Counted from the stretch's first letter, positions 1 to 6,440 are shown. The stretch: 7,027 bases of DNA from M55B129 sp034189085 (GCA_034189085.1 JAXHVH010000059.1:1-7027); one strand, 5' to 3'. Notes: a model not told the origin generated them from the letters alone. A program made the numbers and translations.

Positions 1-103
1 GGATCGGCAACATTTCGGCCAAACGCATCCGGGTCGCCAGCAACGATTGGTGAGCGTCGCGTAAAGAGGTATCGGTTATACCAATTTTTTTCTTTCCTGT
101 CAT
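1..103 (-). CDS. Carboxyltransferase subunit, oxaloacetate decarboxylase alpha / pyruvate carboxylase subunit B family (oadA/pycB-like), 5' part only
   Basis: Only the first 34 codons are in the window; the gene runs off the left edge. It starts at ATG 101-103, with an AAGGTGGG ribosome binding site at 111-118. The N-terminus reads MTGKKKIGITDTSLRDAHQ, followed by SLLATRMRLAEMLPI. The block TDTxLRDAHQSLLATRMR is the hallmark start of the carboxyltransferase TIM barrel (HMGL-like/PYC_OADA fold) of oxaloacetate decarboxylase alpha, pyruvate carboxylase subunit B and transcarboxylase 5S. In that family the Asp of RDAHQS (here D16) binds the active-site metal and the preceding Arg (R15) contacts the substrate. 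The enzymes move CO2 between biotin and pyruvate/oxaloacetate. Which member this is, and whether a biotin-carrier domain is fused, cannot be told from 34 residues. The start lies 29 bases after the gyrA stop with no terminator visible, so co-transcription with gyrA is likely (inference). Confidence 0.87.
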   Translation of the reverse strand, partial: MTGKKKIGITDTSLRDAHQSLLATRMRLAEMLPI

Positions 104-132
104 TTTTCTACCCACCTTAAACAAGAATCTCT

Positions 133-2550
133 TTAATCCAGTGCTATCAGATTAACAACCCTGTCATTTTTATCGAGTCGAATGAGAGTTACACCGCGGG
201 CATACCGGCCCAGTAAAGAAACCTGTTCCATTTTCTGGCGATTAACAACGCCATGTGCGGTGATGATCATGAATTCTTCTTCTTCGCCTTGCAGAACAAC
301 AAAAATCGCCAGCGGTCCGCTCCGGGATGTTATTTTCATCCCCAGCATGCCCTTGCCGCCGCGGTGATGAACGCTGAAATTACTGACCTTGACCCTCTTG
401 CCGTATCCTCCCGCCGAGGCAATGAGCAGCTGCGATTTGGCAGTGACGAGATCAGCCCCAACCACCTTGTCATTGGCCCCCAGGGAAACCGCTTTAACAC
501 CCCTGGCTGCCCTGCCCATGGGCCTGACATCAGATTCGGGGAACCTGACAAAAAGGCCAGCACTGGTTCCCACTATAACCTCTTTGTGCCCATCGGTAAG
601 CTTAACGGTCATCAACTCATCATCAGGAGCAAGGTTAAGGGCAATCAGGCCGGTTTTACGTGTATTTTTATATTCCTTCAGTGCCGTTTTCTTAATTATC
701 CCTTTGGCTGTAACCATGAGGAGAAAATGATCTGTTTCAAATTCAGCAATGGGCAGAGTAGCTGTGATAAATTCTTTTTCCTCCAGAGGCAGCAAATTGA
801 CCAGGGCGGTACCTCTAGACTGACGGCCCGATTCCGGTATTTCATATACATGAAGGAGATAGACCTTGCCCCTGTTGCTGAAGCAGAGCATCTTGTCGTG
901 CGTGGAAGCCACATGGCACTGTTCCACCCGGTCGTTTTCCTGGGTTTGCATGCCTTTAACTCCCCGTCCCCCACGGTGCTGGCTGTGGTAGGTAGTCAGC
1001 GGCAGCCGTTTGATGTAACCGCGATTTGTCAAGGTTACCACAACATCTTCCTGGAAAATCAGGTCAGTGAGAACCACTTCACCTTCATCGGCTACGATCT
1101 CCGTGCGTCGTTCGTCACCGTGTTTTTTCTGAATAGCTGCCAGTTCTTCACTGATGATATTGAGCACCATAGTATCTTCCGCCAGTACTCGCTTAAGATA
1201 ATTAATTGTGTCCAGTAACTGCCCGCGTTCCTCCATCAGCTTCGTTATTTCCAGTTGAGTTAAGCGCTGCAGCCTCATGTCAAGGATAGACTGGGCTTGC
1301 TTTTCAGTTATGGACAGGAGTTCGATTAATCCTTCCCTGGCTTCCTTTACATCCTGTGAAGCCCGGATCAGCGCGATGACTTCATCGAGCATATCAAGAG
1401 CAGTAAGGAGACCGTCAACAATATGCAGCCTGTCTTCAGCTTTTTGTAAGTCATACTGTGAACGTCGCCTGATGATTTCCTTTTGATGTTCCAAATAGTA
1501 GGCCATCATCTGCTTCAGGGTGAGCACCCTCGGCTGGCCGTCAACAAGGGCCAGCATAATGATCCCGTAAGTCTGCTGCAGCGGCGAAAATTTATAGAGG
1601 AGGTTGATTATGACCTGCGGATCATAATCTTTCTTGATCTCCATCACTACTCTGACACCGGAACGGTCCGACTCATCCCGCAGATCGGTAATCCCGGCTA
1701 TCTTCTGGTCCTTGACCAGTTCAGCAATTTTTTCAACCAGTTTGGCCTTGTTTTGCTGATACGGCAGTTCGGTAATGACTATCTGGCAGCGCCCTTTATC
1801 TTTTTTCTCGATCTGGGCTTGACCACGCAGCTTAATAATCCCTCTGCCGGTCTGATAAGCAGAATAAATTCCTTCATGGCCGACTATGATGCCGCCGGTG
1901 GGGAAGTCGGGACCCTGCACTATTCTCATCAAATCGCGGATCGATGCTTCAGGATACTTGATGAGATAGTTAAGGGCGTCAATAAGTTCATTAAGGTTAT
2001 GCGGTGGAATATTTGTAGCCATACCAACGGCAATCCCTGAAGAACCGTTCGCCAGCAAATTGGGGAATCGCGAAGGAAGGACCACCGGTTCATCAAGGCT
2101 TTCGTCGAAATTAGGACGGAAATCAACAGTTTCTTTTTCCAGATCAGAGAGCATTTCCCCGGCTATGGCTGAAAGCCTTGCTTCAGTATATCGCATCGCT
2201 GCTGCAGAATCGCCATCCTGGGAACCAAAATTACCGTGCCCATCGATGAGCGGATAACGGATTGAAAAGTTCTGGGCCAACCTGACCAATGTGTCATAAA
2301 TCGCCACATCACCGTGTGGATGATATTTACCAAGAACCTCACCGACGATACGGGCCGATTTCCGATGCGGCTTGTCATGAGTTGAACCCATTTCAGACAT
2401 GGCGAATAAAATACGCCTGTGGACCGGTTTTAATCCGTCACGCACATCCGGCAAGGCTCTGCTGACGATGACACTCATGGCATAGTCAAGAAAAGACACC
2501 TTAACTTCATCGTAGATATTTACGGGCACCACATTTTCTCTCTCGAACAT
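133..2550 (-). CDS. gyrA: DNA gyrase subunit A
   Basis: 805 residues, normal full length for Firmicute GyrA. This is the DNA-cleaving and DNA-wrapping subunit of gyrase (A2B2), a cytoplasmic type IIA topoisomerase that introduces negative supercoils with GyrB. The winged-helix/tower breakage-reunion domain occupies about residues 10-490. The catalytic tyrosine is Y121 in AAMRYTE, preceded by R120. The QRDR reads HPHGDVAIYD (77-86), with V82 at the E. coli Ser83 position and D86 at the Asp87 position. The C-terminal beta-pinwheel (about 495-805) shows six blade signatures. The GyrA box is QHRGGRG at 524-530, which separates GyrA from ParC, and there is a related HHRGGKG at 728-734. There is no acidic tail. 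The ATG start at 2550 is supported by AAGGAG at 2556-2561 (5-base spacing). No convincing promoter was found in the 312 bases upstream. gyrB is 1.88 kb away rather than adjacent. Confidence 0.99.
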   Translation of the reverse strand: MFERENVVPVNIYDEVKVSFLDYAMSVIVSRALPDVRDGLKPVHRRILFAMSEMGSTHDKPHRKSARIVGEVLGKYHPHGDVAIYDTLVRLAQNFSIRYPLIDGHGNFGSQDGDSAAAMRYTEARLSAIAGEMLSDLEKETVDFRPNFDESLDEPVVLPSRFPNLLANGSSGIAVGMATNIPPHNLNELIDALNYLIKYPEASIRDLMRIVQGPDFPTGGIIVGHEGIYSAYQTGRGIIKLRGQAQIEKKDKGRCQIVITELPYQQNKAKLVEKIAELVKDQKIAGITDLRDESDRSGVRVVMEIKKDYDPQVIINLLYKFSPLQQTYGIIMLALVDGQPRVLTLKQMMAYYLEHQKEIIRRRSQYDLQKAEDRLHIVDGLLTALDMLDEVIALIRASQDVKEAREGLIELLSITEKQAQSILDMRLQRLTQLEITKLMEERGQLLDTINYLKRVLAEDTMVLNIISEELAAIQKKHGDERRTEIVADEGEVVLTDLIFQEDVVVTLTNRGYIKRLPLTTYHSQHRGGRGVKGMQTQENDRVEQCHVASTHDKMLCFSNRGKVYLLHVYEIPESGRQSRGTALVNLLPLEEKEFITATLPIAEFETDHFLLMVTAKGIIKKTALKEYKNTRKTGLIALNLAPDDELMTVKLTDGHKEVIVGTSAGLFVRFPESDVRPMGRAARGVKAVSLGANDKVVGADLVTAKSQLLIASAGGYGKRVKVSNFSVHHRGGKGMLGMKITSRSGPLAIFVVLQGEEEEFMIITAHGVVNRQKMEQVSLLGRYARGVTLIRLDKNDRVVNLIALD

Positions 2551-2703
2551 AATATCTCCTTTATTAATAACGTACTAAACCACTACCCGGAAAATCCGTC
2601 CCACAATGCCCGGGCTCACAGCTAATCTGACAATGCAAAATCCTACATTCATTTAGCATCTGGAGTGGATAACATTATTAAGTTTATCATAAATTCACAG
2701 CCC

Positions 2704-2759
2704 GGAAAAGGGTCCTGCTAATTGGAAGCTATTTGCGCTGCGGGGGAAAATAGCTCCTG
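2704..2759 (-). repeat. Imperfect direct repeat, CAGGA(N3-4)TTTTCC, two copies 42 bases apart
   Basis: On the minus strand CAGGAGCTATTTTCC (2745-2759) is followed by CAGGACCCTTTTCC (2704-2717). Similarity continues weakly into an AT-rich tail after each copy (CAAATAG versus GAATTTAT). The first copy overlaps the right arm of the inverted repeat. It could be a decayed intergenic repeat element or two binding sites for one protein; sequence alone does not decide. Confidence 0.35.
2724..2757. repeat. Inverted repeat (stem-loop) in the gyrA upstream region
   Basis: The arms are GGAAGCTATTT (2724-2734) and AAATAGCTCC (2748-2757). They pair over AGCTATTT/AAATAGCT plus GG/CC, with one bulged A, around a 13-base GC-rich loop. 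There is no poly-T on either side, so it does not look like an intrinsic terminator. It lies about 175-205 bases upstream of the gyrA start and could be a protein-binding palindrome or part of a long leader. The function is unknown. Confidence 0.5.
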
Positions 2760-2862
2760 TTATAAAAGCCTTCTTTGGGGTAAAATATTTTTGCTACTCC
2801 TCGAGACACTCTGGTAATCAGAATTTGTCGTAGAACCCAAATAGTATTAATTATGTATTATA

Positions 2863-3387
2863 TTAGGCATTTTTCTGCGATCGCCTGGACCGGCGGGGGC
2901 ATTTATCTTTCAAAATCCGGTCAATGTTCTTTCTTTCAACCGGATTAACCGACCATATTTCAGAGCGGATTTTACTGCCACGCTTGATATTGATAATCAA
3001 TTCGCGGCCGGACCAGCGATAAGATCCTATCTCCGTCCAGTTCCACAAACCGCGGGCGGAGGCGATACCTTTTTCTCGCAGCGTAGGTTTTTCAACCTCC
3101 CTGGCCACAACGGCCATGAGCAAAACAATGTAAAAGAACACATTAAAATGAACGGGGAACGGCAGTTCTTCCTCAACAACCTTTATGTTATTTAGCTCAA
3201 AACGAATCAAAAAGTATGATGCAGCGGCAAGTATGACAATCAGAACCAGTGAATCCAGATTGTGCCGCACGAAAAGAGCCCGATCAACCCTGTGCAGGAC
3301 AGGCCCGAGCTTGAAATAACGGTAATATAAGTATCCCGAAATCACTACCGCCAGAATAAAGTAAGGAATCAGAAGTTGCAAGATCAT
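2863..3387 (-). CDS. Small integral membrane protein, DUF5673-like C-terminus, function unknown
   Basis: 174 residues. Three hydrophobic segments are visible: about 3-22, 44-62 and 80-96. A soluble tail (about 100-174) ends in a very basic stretch around KCPRRSRRSQK, which by the positive-inside rule should be cytoplasmic. The tail has the pattern REKGIxSARGLWNWTEIGSY, RW, LIINIKRG, then a helix with ERKNIDRILK. This resembles, from memory, the DUF5673 domain that follows two or more membrane helices in uncharacterised Firmicute proteins; I could not run a profile search. The ATG start at 3387 has an ideal AGGAGG at 3396-3401 (8-base spacing) and a good promoter upstream (3456-3484). The gene sits between gyrB and gyrA, divergent from the lipoprotein gene. 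No catalytic residues are recognised; a membrane sensor or accessory role would be a guess. Confidence 0.85.
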   Translation of the reverse strand: MILQLLIPYFILAVVISGYLYYRYFKLGPVLHRVDRALFVRHNLDSLVLIVILAAASYFLIRFELNNIKVVEEELPFPVHFNVFFYIVLLMAVVAREVEKPTLREKGIASARGLWNWTEIGSYRWSGRELIINIKRGSKIRSEIWSVNPVERKNIDRILKDKCPRRSRRSQKNA

Positions 3388-3455
3388 TGTAAAAGCCTCC
3401 TAGACAACCCGAGAGATATACGTTGCAGCCAAGCTGGACTACGAATCGGTTTAAA

Positions 3456-3484
3456 ATAGTACCTTATCAAGCTTCTTATTGCAA
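3456..3484 (-). promoter_or_regulatory. Probable sigma-A promoter for the membrane-protein gene
   Basis: On the minus strand TTGCAA (3479-3484) and TACTAT (3456-3461) are separated by exactly 17 bases. The -10 box matches TATAAT at 5 of 6 and the -35 box matches TTGACA at 4 of 6. Transcription would start near 3448-3450, giving a leader of about 60 bases before the ATG at 3387. Confidence 0.6.
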
Positions 3485-3507
3485 TTATGCTACTACTTAT
3501 GCCTAAT
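3479..3507 (+). promoter_or_regulatory. Possible divergent promoter for the lipoprotein gene, sharing the TTGCAA box
   Basis: TTGCAA is its own reverse complement, so the same box can be read on the plus strand. There it is followed after 17 bases by CCTAAT (3502-3507), a 4-of-6 match to TATAAT. A competing plus-strand pair is TTATCA (3465-3470), 16 bases, TATGCT (3487-3492). Neither is strong; the lipoprotein gene needs a promoter somewhere in about 3400-3600. Confidence 0.28.
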
Positions 3508-3610
3508 TAAAACATGAAATATGATCGGGGTAAAGGGTCGCGGAGAATATCAATCCACCAGATCAGGAACTATTCCTGTTTTTAAGGGTCTATTAATTAA
3601 AAAGAAACAA

Positions 3611-3617
3611 AAGGAGG
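3611..3617 (+). promoter_or_regulatory. Ribosome binding site that decides the lipoprotein start
   Basis: AAGGAGG at 3611-3617 lies only 3 bases before TTG 3621 but 9 bases before GTG 3627. The second spacing is the functional one, so GTG 3627 is preferred. It gives an N-terminus of MKKG, typical of a lipoprotein signal peptide. Confidence 0.75.
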
Positions 3618-3626
3618 GAATTGGGT

Positions 3627-4265
3627 GTGAAAAAAGGGATATTATTTTTTTTGCTGCCCTGCCTGATCCTGGTCGTTTTGGCCGTTGGCTGTACGGCGGA
3701 ACAACCGGTGGATGATGTGGATGAAGATGTAGATGAAATGGAGCCAATTAGTGGGCTCATTTATGAAATTGATGAAGGTAAGATCCTGGTAGTGAGCGAA
3801 ATCAAGGATGTCAACATCCCACGACAGCTCTGGTTTGAAGGAGGTAAAAGAGCCGTTTATTTTGCGGTAGATGACGATACAGTCATTGAGCTTGATGGTG
3901 AACAGTTGGGGCAAGATAAGCTGGCGCGAGGACAAAAGGTTGATGTCTGGCATGAAGGATTTTTAGCAGAATCATATCCTGAACAGGGCAAAGCAATCAC
4001 AATAAGCATTGTTGAAAATATAGAAGCAGAAGAATGCCGCACTGACTCGGGTAGATACATGGGACAGCCTGCAGAGGATCAGATTGAAATAAAAATTAGC
4101 GGGGTCCCGGAAGATTTGCCGCCAAGGATCTTCACTCTTAAAGATGAAGCCAGAGCAGTTCTGGACCATATGGAACTACAACCCGAGGAGGAAATCATGT
4201 TCAGATATCTTCCCGGCGGAGAAACTGAAGGGTTAATTTTTGATCTCCATAAAATAAACAACTGA
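3627..4265 (+). CDS. Secreted lipoprotein, DUF3221/YobA-like N-terminal module, function unknown
   Basis: 212 residues from GTG 3627. Residues 1-21 are a lipoprotein signal peptide: K2-K3, a hydrophobic core, then LAVGC with C22 as the expected lipidated cysteine, which places the mature protein on the outer face of the membrane. An acidic linker (DDVDEDVDEMEP, 29-40) follows. Residues 42-131 (SGLIYEIDEGKILVV ... LARGQKVDVW ... ESYPEQGKAITISIV) resemble the small beta-barrel DUF3221/YobA pattern. Residues 140-210 (GRYMGQPAEDQIEIKISG ... MFRYLPGG ... LIFDLHKI) look like a second beta-rich module. Both assignments rest on pattern memory, not a search. It is the only real plus-strand gene in the window, divergent from the membrane-protein gene and convergent with gyrB, and ends 25 bases before a strong terminator. 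No catalytic residues are recognised. Confidence 0.87.
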   Translation: MKKGILFFLLPCLILVVLAVGCTAEQPVDDVDEDVDEMEPISGLIYEIDEGKILVVSEIKDVNIPRQLWFEGGKRAVYFAVDDDTVIELDGEQLGQDKLARGQKVDVWHEGFLAESYPEQGKAITISIVENIEAEECRTDSGRYMGQPAEDQIEIKISGVPEDLPPRIFTLKDEARAVLDHMELQPEEEIMFRYLPGGETEGLIFDLHKINN

Positions 4266-4290
4266 CAGAGTCTTATTAACCATTTCAATA

Positions 4291-4344
4291 AACAATAAAA
4301 AAGCCTCACCCGATAGAGAAAACCGGGGAGGCTTTTTTATTGTT
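4291..4344. terminator. Bidirectional intrinsic terminator between the lipoprotein gene and gyrB
   Basis: The left arm (4291-4312) and right arm (4324-4344) are reverse complements apart from one bulged A (at 4308). The loop is 11 bases. Each GC-rich stem (GCCTC-CCCG) is flanked by A6 on one side and T6 on the other, so the hairpin plus U-tract forms in both directions. It would end the lipoprotein transcript on plus and the gyrB transcript on minus, 86 bases past the gyrB stop. It therefore insulates gyrB from the genes between it and gyrA. Confidence 0.93.
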
Positions 4345-4402
4345 TAGATTCTGACCATATCATCCACCGTTTGGCTGGCAGGTCCGGAATATTGCAGGTG
4401 AT

Positions 4403-4425
4403 AATGATCCATTACTAAGATCATT
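4403..4425. repeat. Short inverted repeat just after the gyrB stop
   Basis: AATGATC (4403-4409) and GATCATT (4419-4425) are perfect 7-base inverted copies around a 9-base loop, 5 bases after the gyrB stop codon on the minus strand. There is no poly-T, so it is not an obvious terminator. It may stabilise the gyrB 3' end, or be chance. Confidence 0.4.
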
Positions 4426-4430
4426 TGGAG

Positions 4431-6353
4431 TTAGATATCAAGGGTGCGAACCTTGCGGGCATTATCTTCAATGAATTTACGTCGTGGTTCAACTTTATCC
4501 CCCATGAGCACACCGAAGATGTTGTCAGCCCTGATGGCATCCACAAGCTCTACCCTTTTTATAATTCTCGTCTCCGGATTCATCGTAGTTTCCCAGAGCT
4601 GGTCAGGATTCATTTCGCCGAGGCCTTTGTAACGTTGAATACTTATACCTCCGTTTCGGCCCCACTCTTTGCTCAGCTTCTCCAGTTCTTCATCACGGAA
4701 AAGGTATTGTTCCTGTTTCCCTTTTTTCACTTTATAAAGTGGAGGTTGAGCAATATAAACAAAACCTCTGTCAATCAATTCGTGCATGAAGCGATAGAAA
4801 AATGTAAGCAACAACACTCGAATGTGGGCACCGTCAACATCGGCGTCTGTCATAATGATGATCTTCTGATAACGAGCCCGCGATATGTCAAACTCATTTT
4901 CAATGCCTGTTCCGAGGGCGGTGATTAAAGTACGGATTTCTTCATTGGCCAAAATTCTATCCAAGCGTGCCTTTTCGACGTTTAAAATTTTACCTCTCAA
5001 GGGGAGAATGGCCTGAAAACGGCGATCACGCCCCTGCTTGGCTGAACCGCCGGCTGAATCTCCCTCAACAATAAAAAGTTCACTTTCGCCAGGATCTTTC
5101 GATGTGCAGTCGGCCAGTTTACCGGGCAGGCTGCTTATCTCCAGGGCATTTTTACGCCTGGTCAGTTCTCTTGCCTTACGGGCTGCTTCCCTGGCCCTGG
5201 AGGCACGGATTGCTTTTTCAATCACCCTTCTCGCAACAGCAGGGTTTTGCTCGAAGTAAGCCTCAAGACCCTCATAACAAATACTGTCCATGATACTGCG
5301 AATATCATTATTACCAAGTTTTGTCTTTGTCTGCCCTTCAAACTGGGGATCCAGCAGTTTAACACTCAAAACAGCAGTAAGCCCTTCCCTGATATCTTCG
5401 CCGGAAAGATTGTTTTGATTATCCTTGAGCATGCCGAGCTTGCGGGCAAAATCATTAATCAGCCTGGTCAGGGATACCTTAAATCCGTATTCATGGGTGC
5501 CACCTTCTTGAGTGTGAATATTATTGGCATATGAATAGATAACCTCGGCGTATCCTGCATGATACTGAAGAGCTACTTCAACCTCGAAACCATCAACCGA
5601 TTTCTGGAGATAAACAGGTTTCTTGGGCACCGTTTCTTTGCCCTGGTTCAGGTAAGCAACATATTGTATGATGCCGCCCTCATATTTAAATTTCTCTTCC
5701 CGTCCGCTGCGTGAATCTTTGAAAAGGATTCTTGTTCCCTTGTTTAAAAAAGCCAGTTCCCGAAGCCGCTGTATGATAATTTCATTTTCAAAATCAATGC
5801 TATCGAATATTTCCTGATCCGGATAAAAAGTAATCTTTGTCCCAGTATATTTGGCACTCGGAGCAGCTTTACTGGAAATCGATGTTTTCTTCTTTCCGCG
5901 TTCATAGCGCTGGCTGTAGATCTTCCCGTCTCTATAAACTTCCACTTCCAACCATTCTGAAAGGGCATTCACTACAGATACACCAACACCGTGCAGGCCG
6001 CCGGCCACTTTGTAGCTATTAGTATCAAATTTACCCCCGGCATGAAGAGTTGTTAAAACCACTTCTACAGCAGGCCGTTTTTCTTGAGGATGATTCTCAA
6101 CGGGGATTCCCCGGCCATCATCCGTAACCGAGATGCTACCATCTTCGTTGATGATTACTTTAACTTGTTTGCAATATCCAGCCAGGACCTCATCAATACT
6201 GTTATCAACCACTTCGAAAACAAGATGGTGGAGGCCCCGGCTCGAAGTAGAGCCGATATACATACTCGGCCTTCTTCTTACTGCTTCCAGTCCCTCTAAT
6301 ACCTGGATTTGTTTAGCACTATATGCATTTTTTTGATTATTTTTTACGGCCAT
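4431..6353 (-). CDS. gyrB: DNA gyrase subunit B
   Basis: 640 residues, the usual short Gram-positive GyrB length. This is the ATPase and metal-binding subunit of gyrase, working with GyrA in the cytoplasm. The GHKL ATPase domain (about 15-225) carries FEVVDN with catalytic base E47 and N51, DDGRGIP (D78, R81), and the glycine-rich GGLHGVGVSVVNALS at 118-132. The transducer domain (about 226-400) has QTKTKLG with K343, which contacts ATP. The TOPRIM domain (about 424-540) has EGDSAGG with E430 and TDADVDG with D503, D505 and D507 for Mg2+. The C-terminal part has QRYKGLGEMN (573-582). At the E. coli Lys447 position there is R453, as in other Gram-positives. The ATG at 6353 is preceded by AGAGGTGAAGT, and the promoter is at 6411-6440. 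It is convergent with the lipoprotein gene and has its own terminator. Confidence 0.99.
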   Translation of the reverse strand: MAVKNNQKNAYSAKQIQVLEGLEAVRRRPSMYIGSTSSRGLHHLVFEVVDNSIDEVLAGYCKQVKVIINEDGSISVTDDGRGIPVENHPQEKRPAVEVVLTTLHAGGKFDTNSYKVAGGLHGVGVSVVNALSEWLEVEVYRDGKIYSQRYERGKKKTSISSKAAPSAKYTGTKITFYPDQEIFDSIDFENEIIIQRLRELAFLNKGTRILFKDSRSGREEKFKYEGGIIQYVAYLNQGKETVPKKPVYLQKSVDGFEVEVALQYHAGYAEVIYSYANNIHTQEGGTHEYGFKVSLTRLINDFARKLGMLKDNQNNLSGEDIREGLTAVLSVKLLDPQFEGQTKTKLGNNDIRSIMDSICYEGLEAYFEQNPAVARRVIEKAIRASRAREAARKARELTRRKNALEISSLPGKLADCTSKDPGESELFIVEGDSAGGSAKQGRDRRFQAILPLRGKILNVEKARLDRILANEEIRTLITALGTGIENEFDISRARYQKIIIMTDADVDGAHIRVLLLTFFYRFMHELIDRGFVYIAQPPLYKVKKGKQEQYLFRDEELEKLSKEWGRNGGISIQRYKGLGEMNPDQLWETTMNPETRIIKRVELVDAIRADNIFGVLMGDKVEPRRKFIEDNARKVRTLDI

Positions 6354-6385
6354 ACTTCACCTCTGGGCAAAATTATGATTGACAT
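6344..6385 (-). CDS. Possible 13-residue leader peptide overlapping the gyrB start
   Basis: In the gyrB leader, ATG at 6383-6385 is preceded by GGAGAG (6392-6397) with a 6-base spacer. It opens a frame reading MSIIILPRGEVWP that stops at TAA 6344-6346, inside the gyrB coding sequence in another frame. The overlap with gyrB is 10 bases, and the gyrB ribosome binding site lies within this frame. Such an arrangement can couple gyrB translation to leader translation. The frame is short enough to be chance, so this is a candidate only. Confidence 0.28.
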   Translation of the reverse strand: MSIIILPRGEVWP

Positions 6386-6410
6386 AAAAAACTCTCCACT
6401 AATATTTATT

Positions 6411-6440
6411 ATTATATCATTCTTTTCACAGACATTTTAA
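6411..6440 (-). promoter_or_regulatory. gyrB promoter, extended -10 type
   Basis: On the minus strand a perfect TATAAT (6411-6416) is preceded by TGA (6417-6419), a full TGn extension. A modest -35 TTAAAA (6435-6440) lies 18 bases upstream. The predicted transcription start is near 6403-6405, with a leader of about 50 bases. It lies between remB and gyrB, so gyrB can be expressed independently of remB. Confidence 0.75.

Larger units (their letters stand above)
2551..2862. other. 312-base intergenic region upstream of gyrA
   Basis: There is no credible coding region on either strand. It must contain the gyrA leader, and probably its promoter unless gyrA is read through from the gene ending at 2863. 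I found no minus-strand -35/-10 pair with good spacing. AT-rich stretches such as TATGAT and TAATAA near 2676-2693 lack a partner -35 box, and a TGGTTTAGT at about 2572-2580 looks like a weak extended -10. The region holds an inverted repeat (2724-2757), a twice-occurring CAGGA...TTTTCC motif (2704-2759) and one 8-of-9 match to a DnaA box (2664-2672). No poly-T terminator is seen after the upstream membrane-protein gene. Confidence 0.6.

Noticed and set aside
253..1218. 321-codon plus-strand open frame antisense to gyrA
   Set aside because: It lies wholly within gyrA on the opposite strand. Its product lacks any recognisable family pattern, and the frame follows from gyrA codon bias. Other plus-strand frames at 1483-2040, 1277-1486 and 2060-2257 are rejected for the same reason.
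2724..2757. Stem-loop as a terminator for the membrane-protein gene
   Set aside because: No run of T follows the stem on the minus strand and the arms include weak A/T pairs; it does not meet the intrinsic-terminator pattern.
3621..3629. TTG 3621 as the lipoprotein start
   Set aside because: Only 3 bases separate it from the ribosome binding site; GTG 3627 has a workable 9-base spacing and gives the typical MKK start.
3521..3715. 64-codon plus-strand frame overlapping the lipoprotein start
   Set aside because: It is out of frame with the lipoprotein gene, runs through its signal-peptide region and lacks family features. The good AGGAGG serves the lipoprotein.
4425..4928. 167-codon plus-strand open frame opposite the gyrB 3' end
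   Set aside because: Shadow of gyrB in the complementary strand, with no plausible ribosome binding site and low-quality protein composition.
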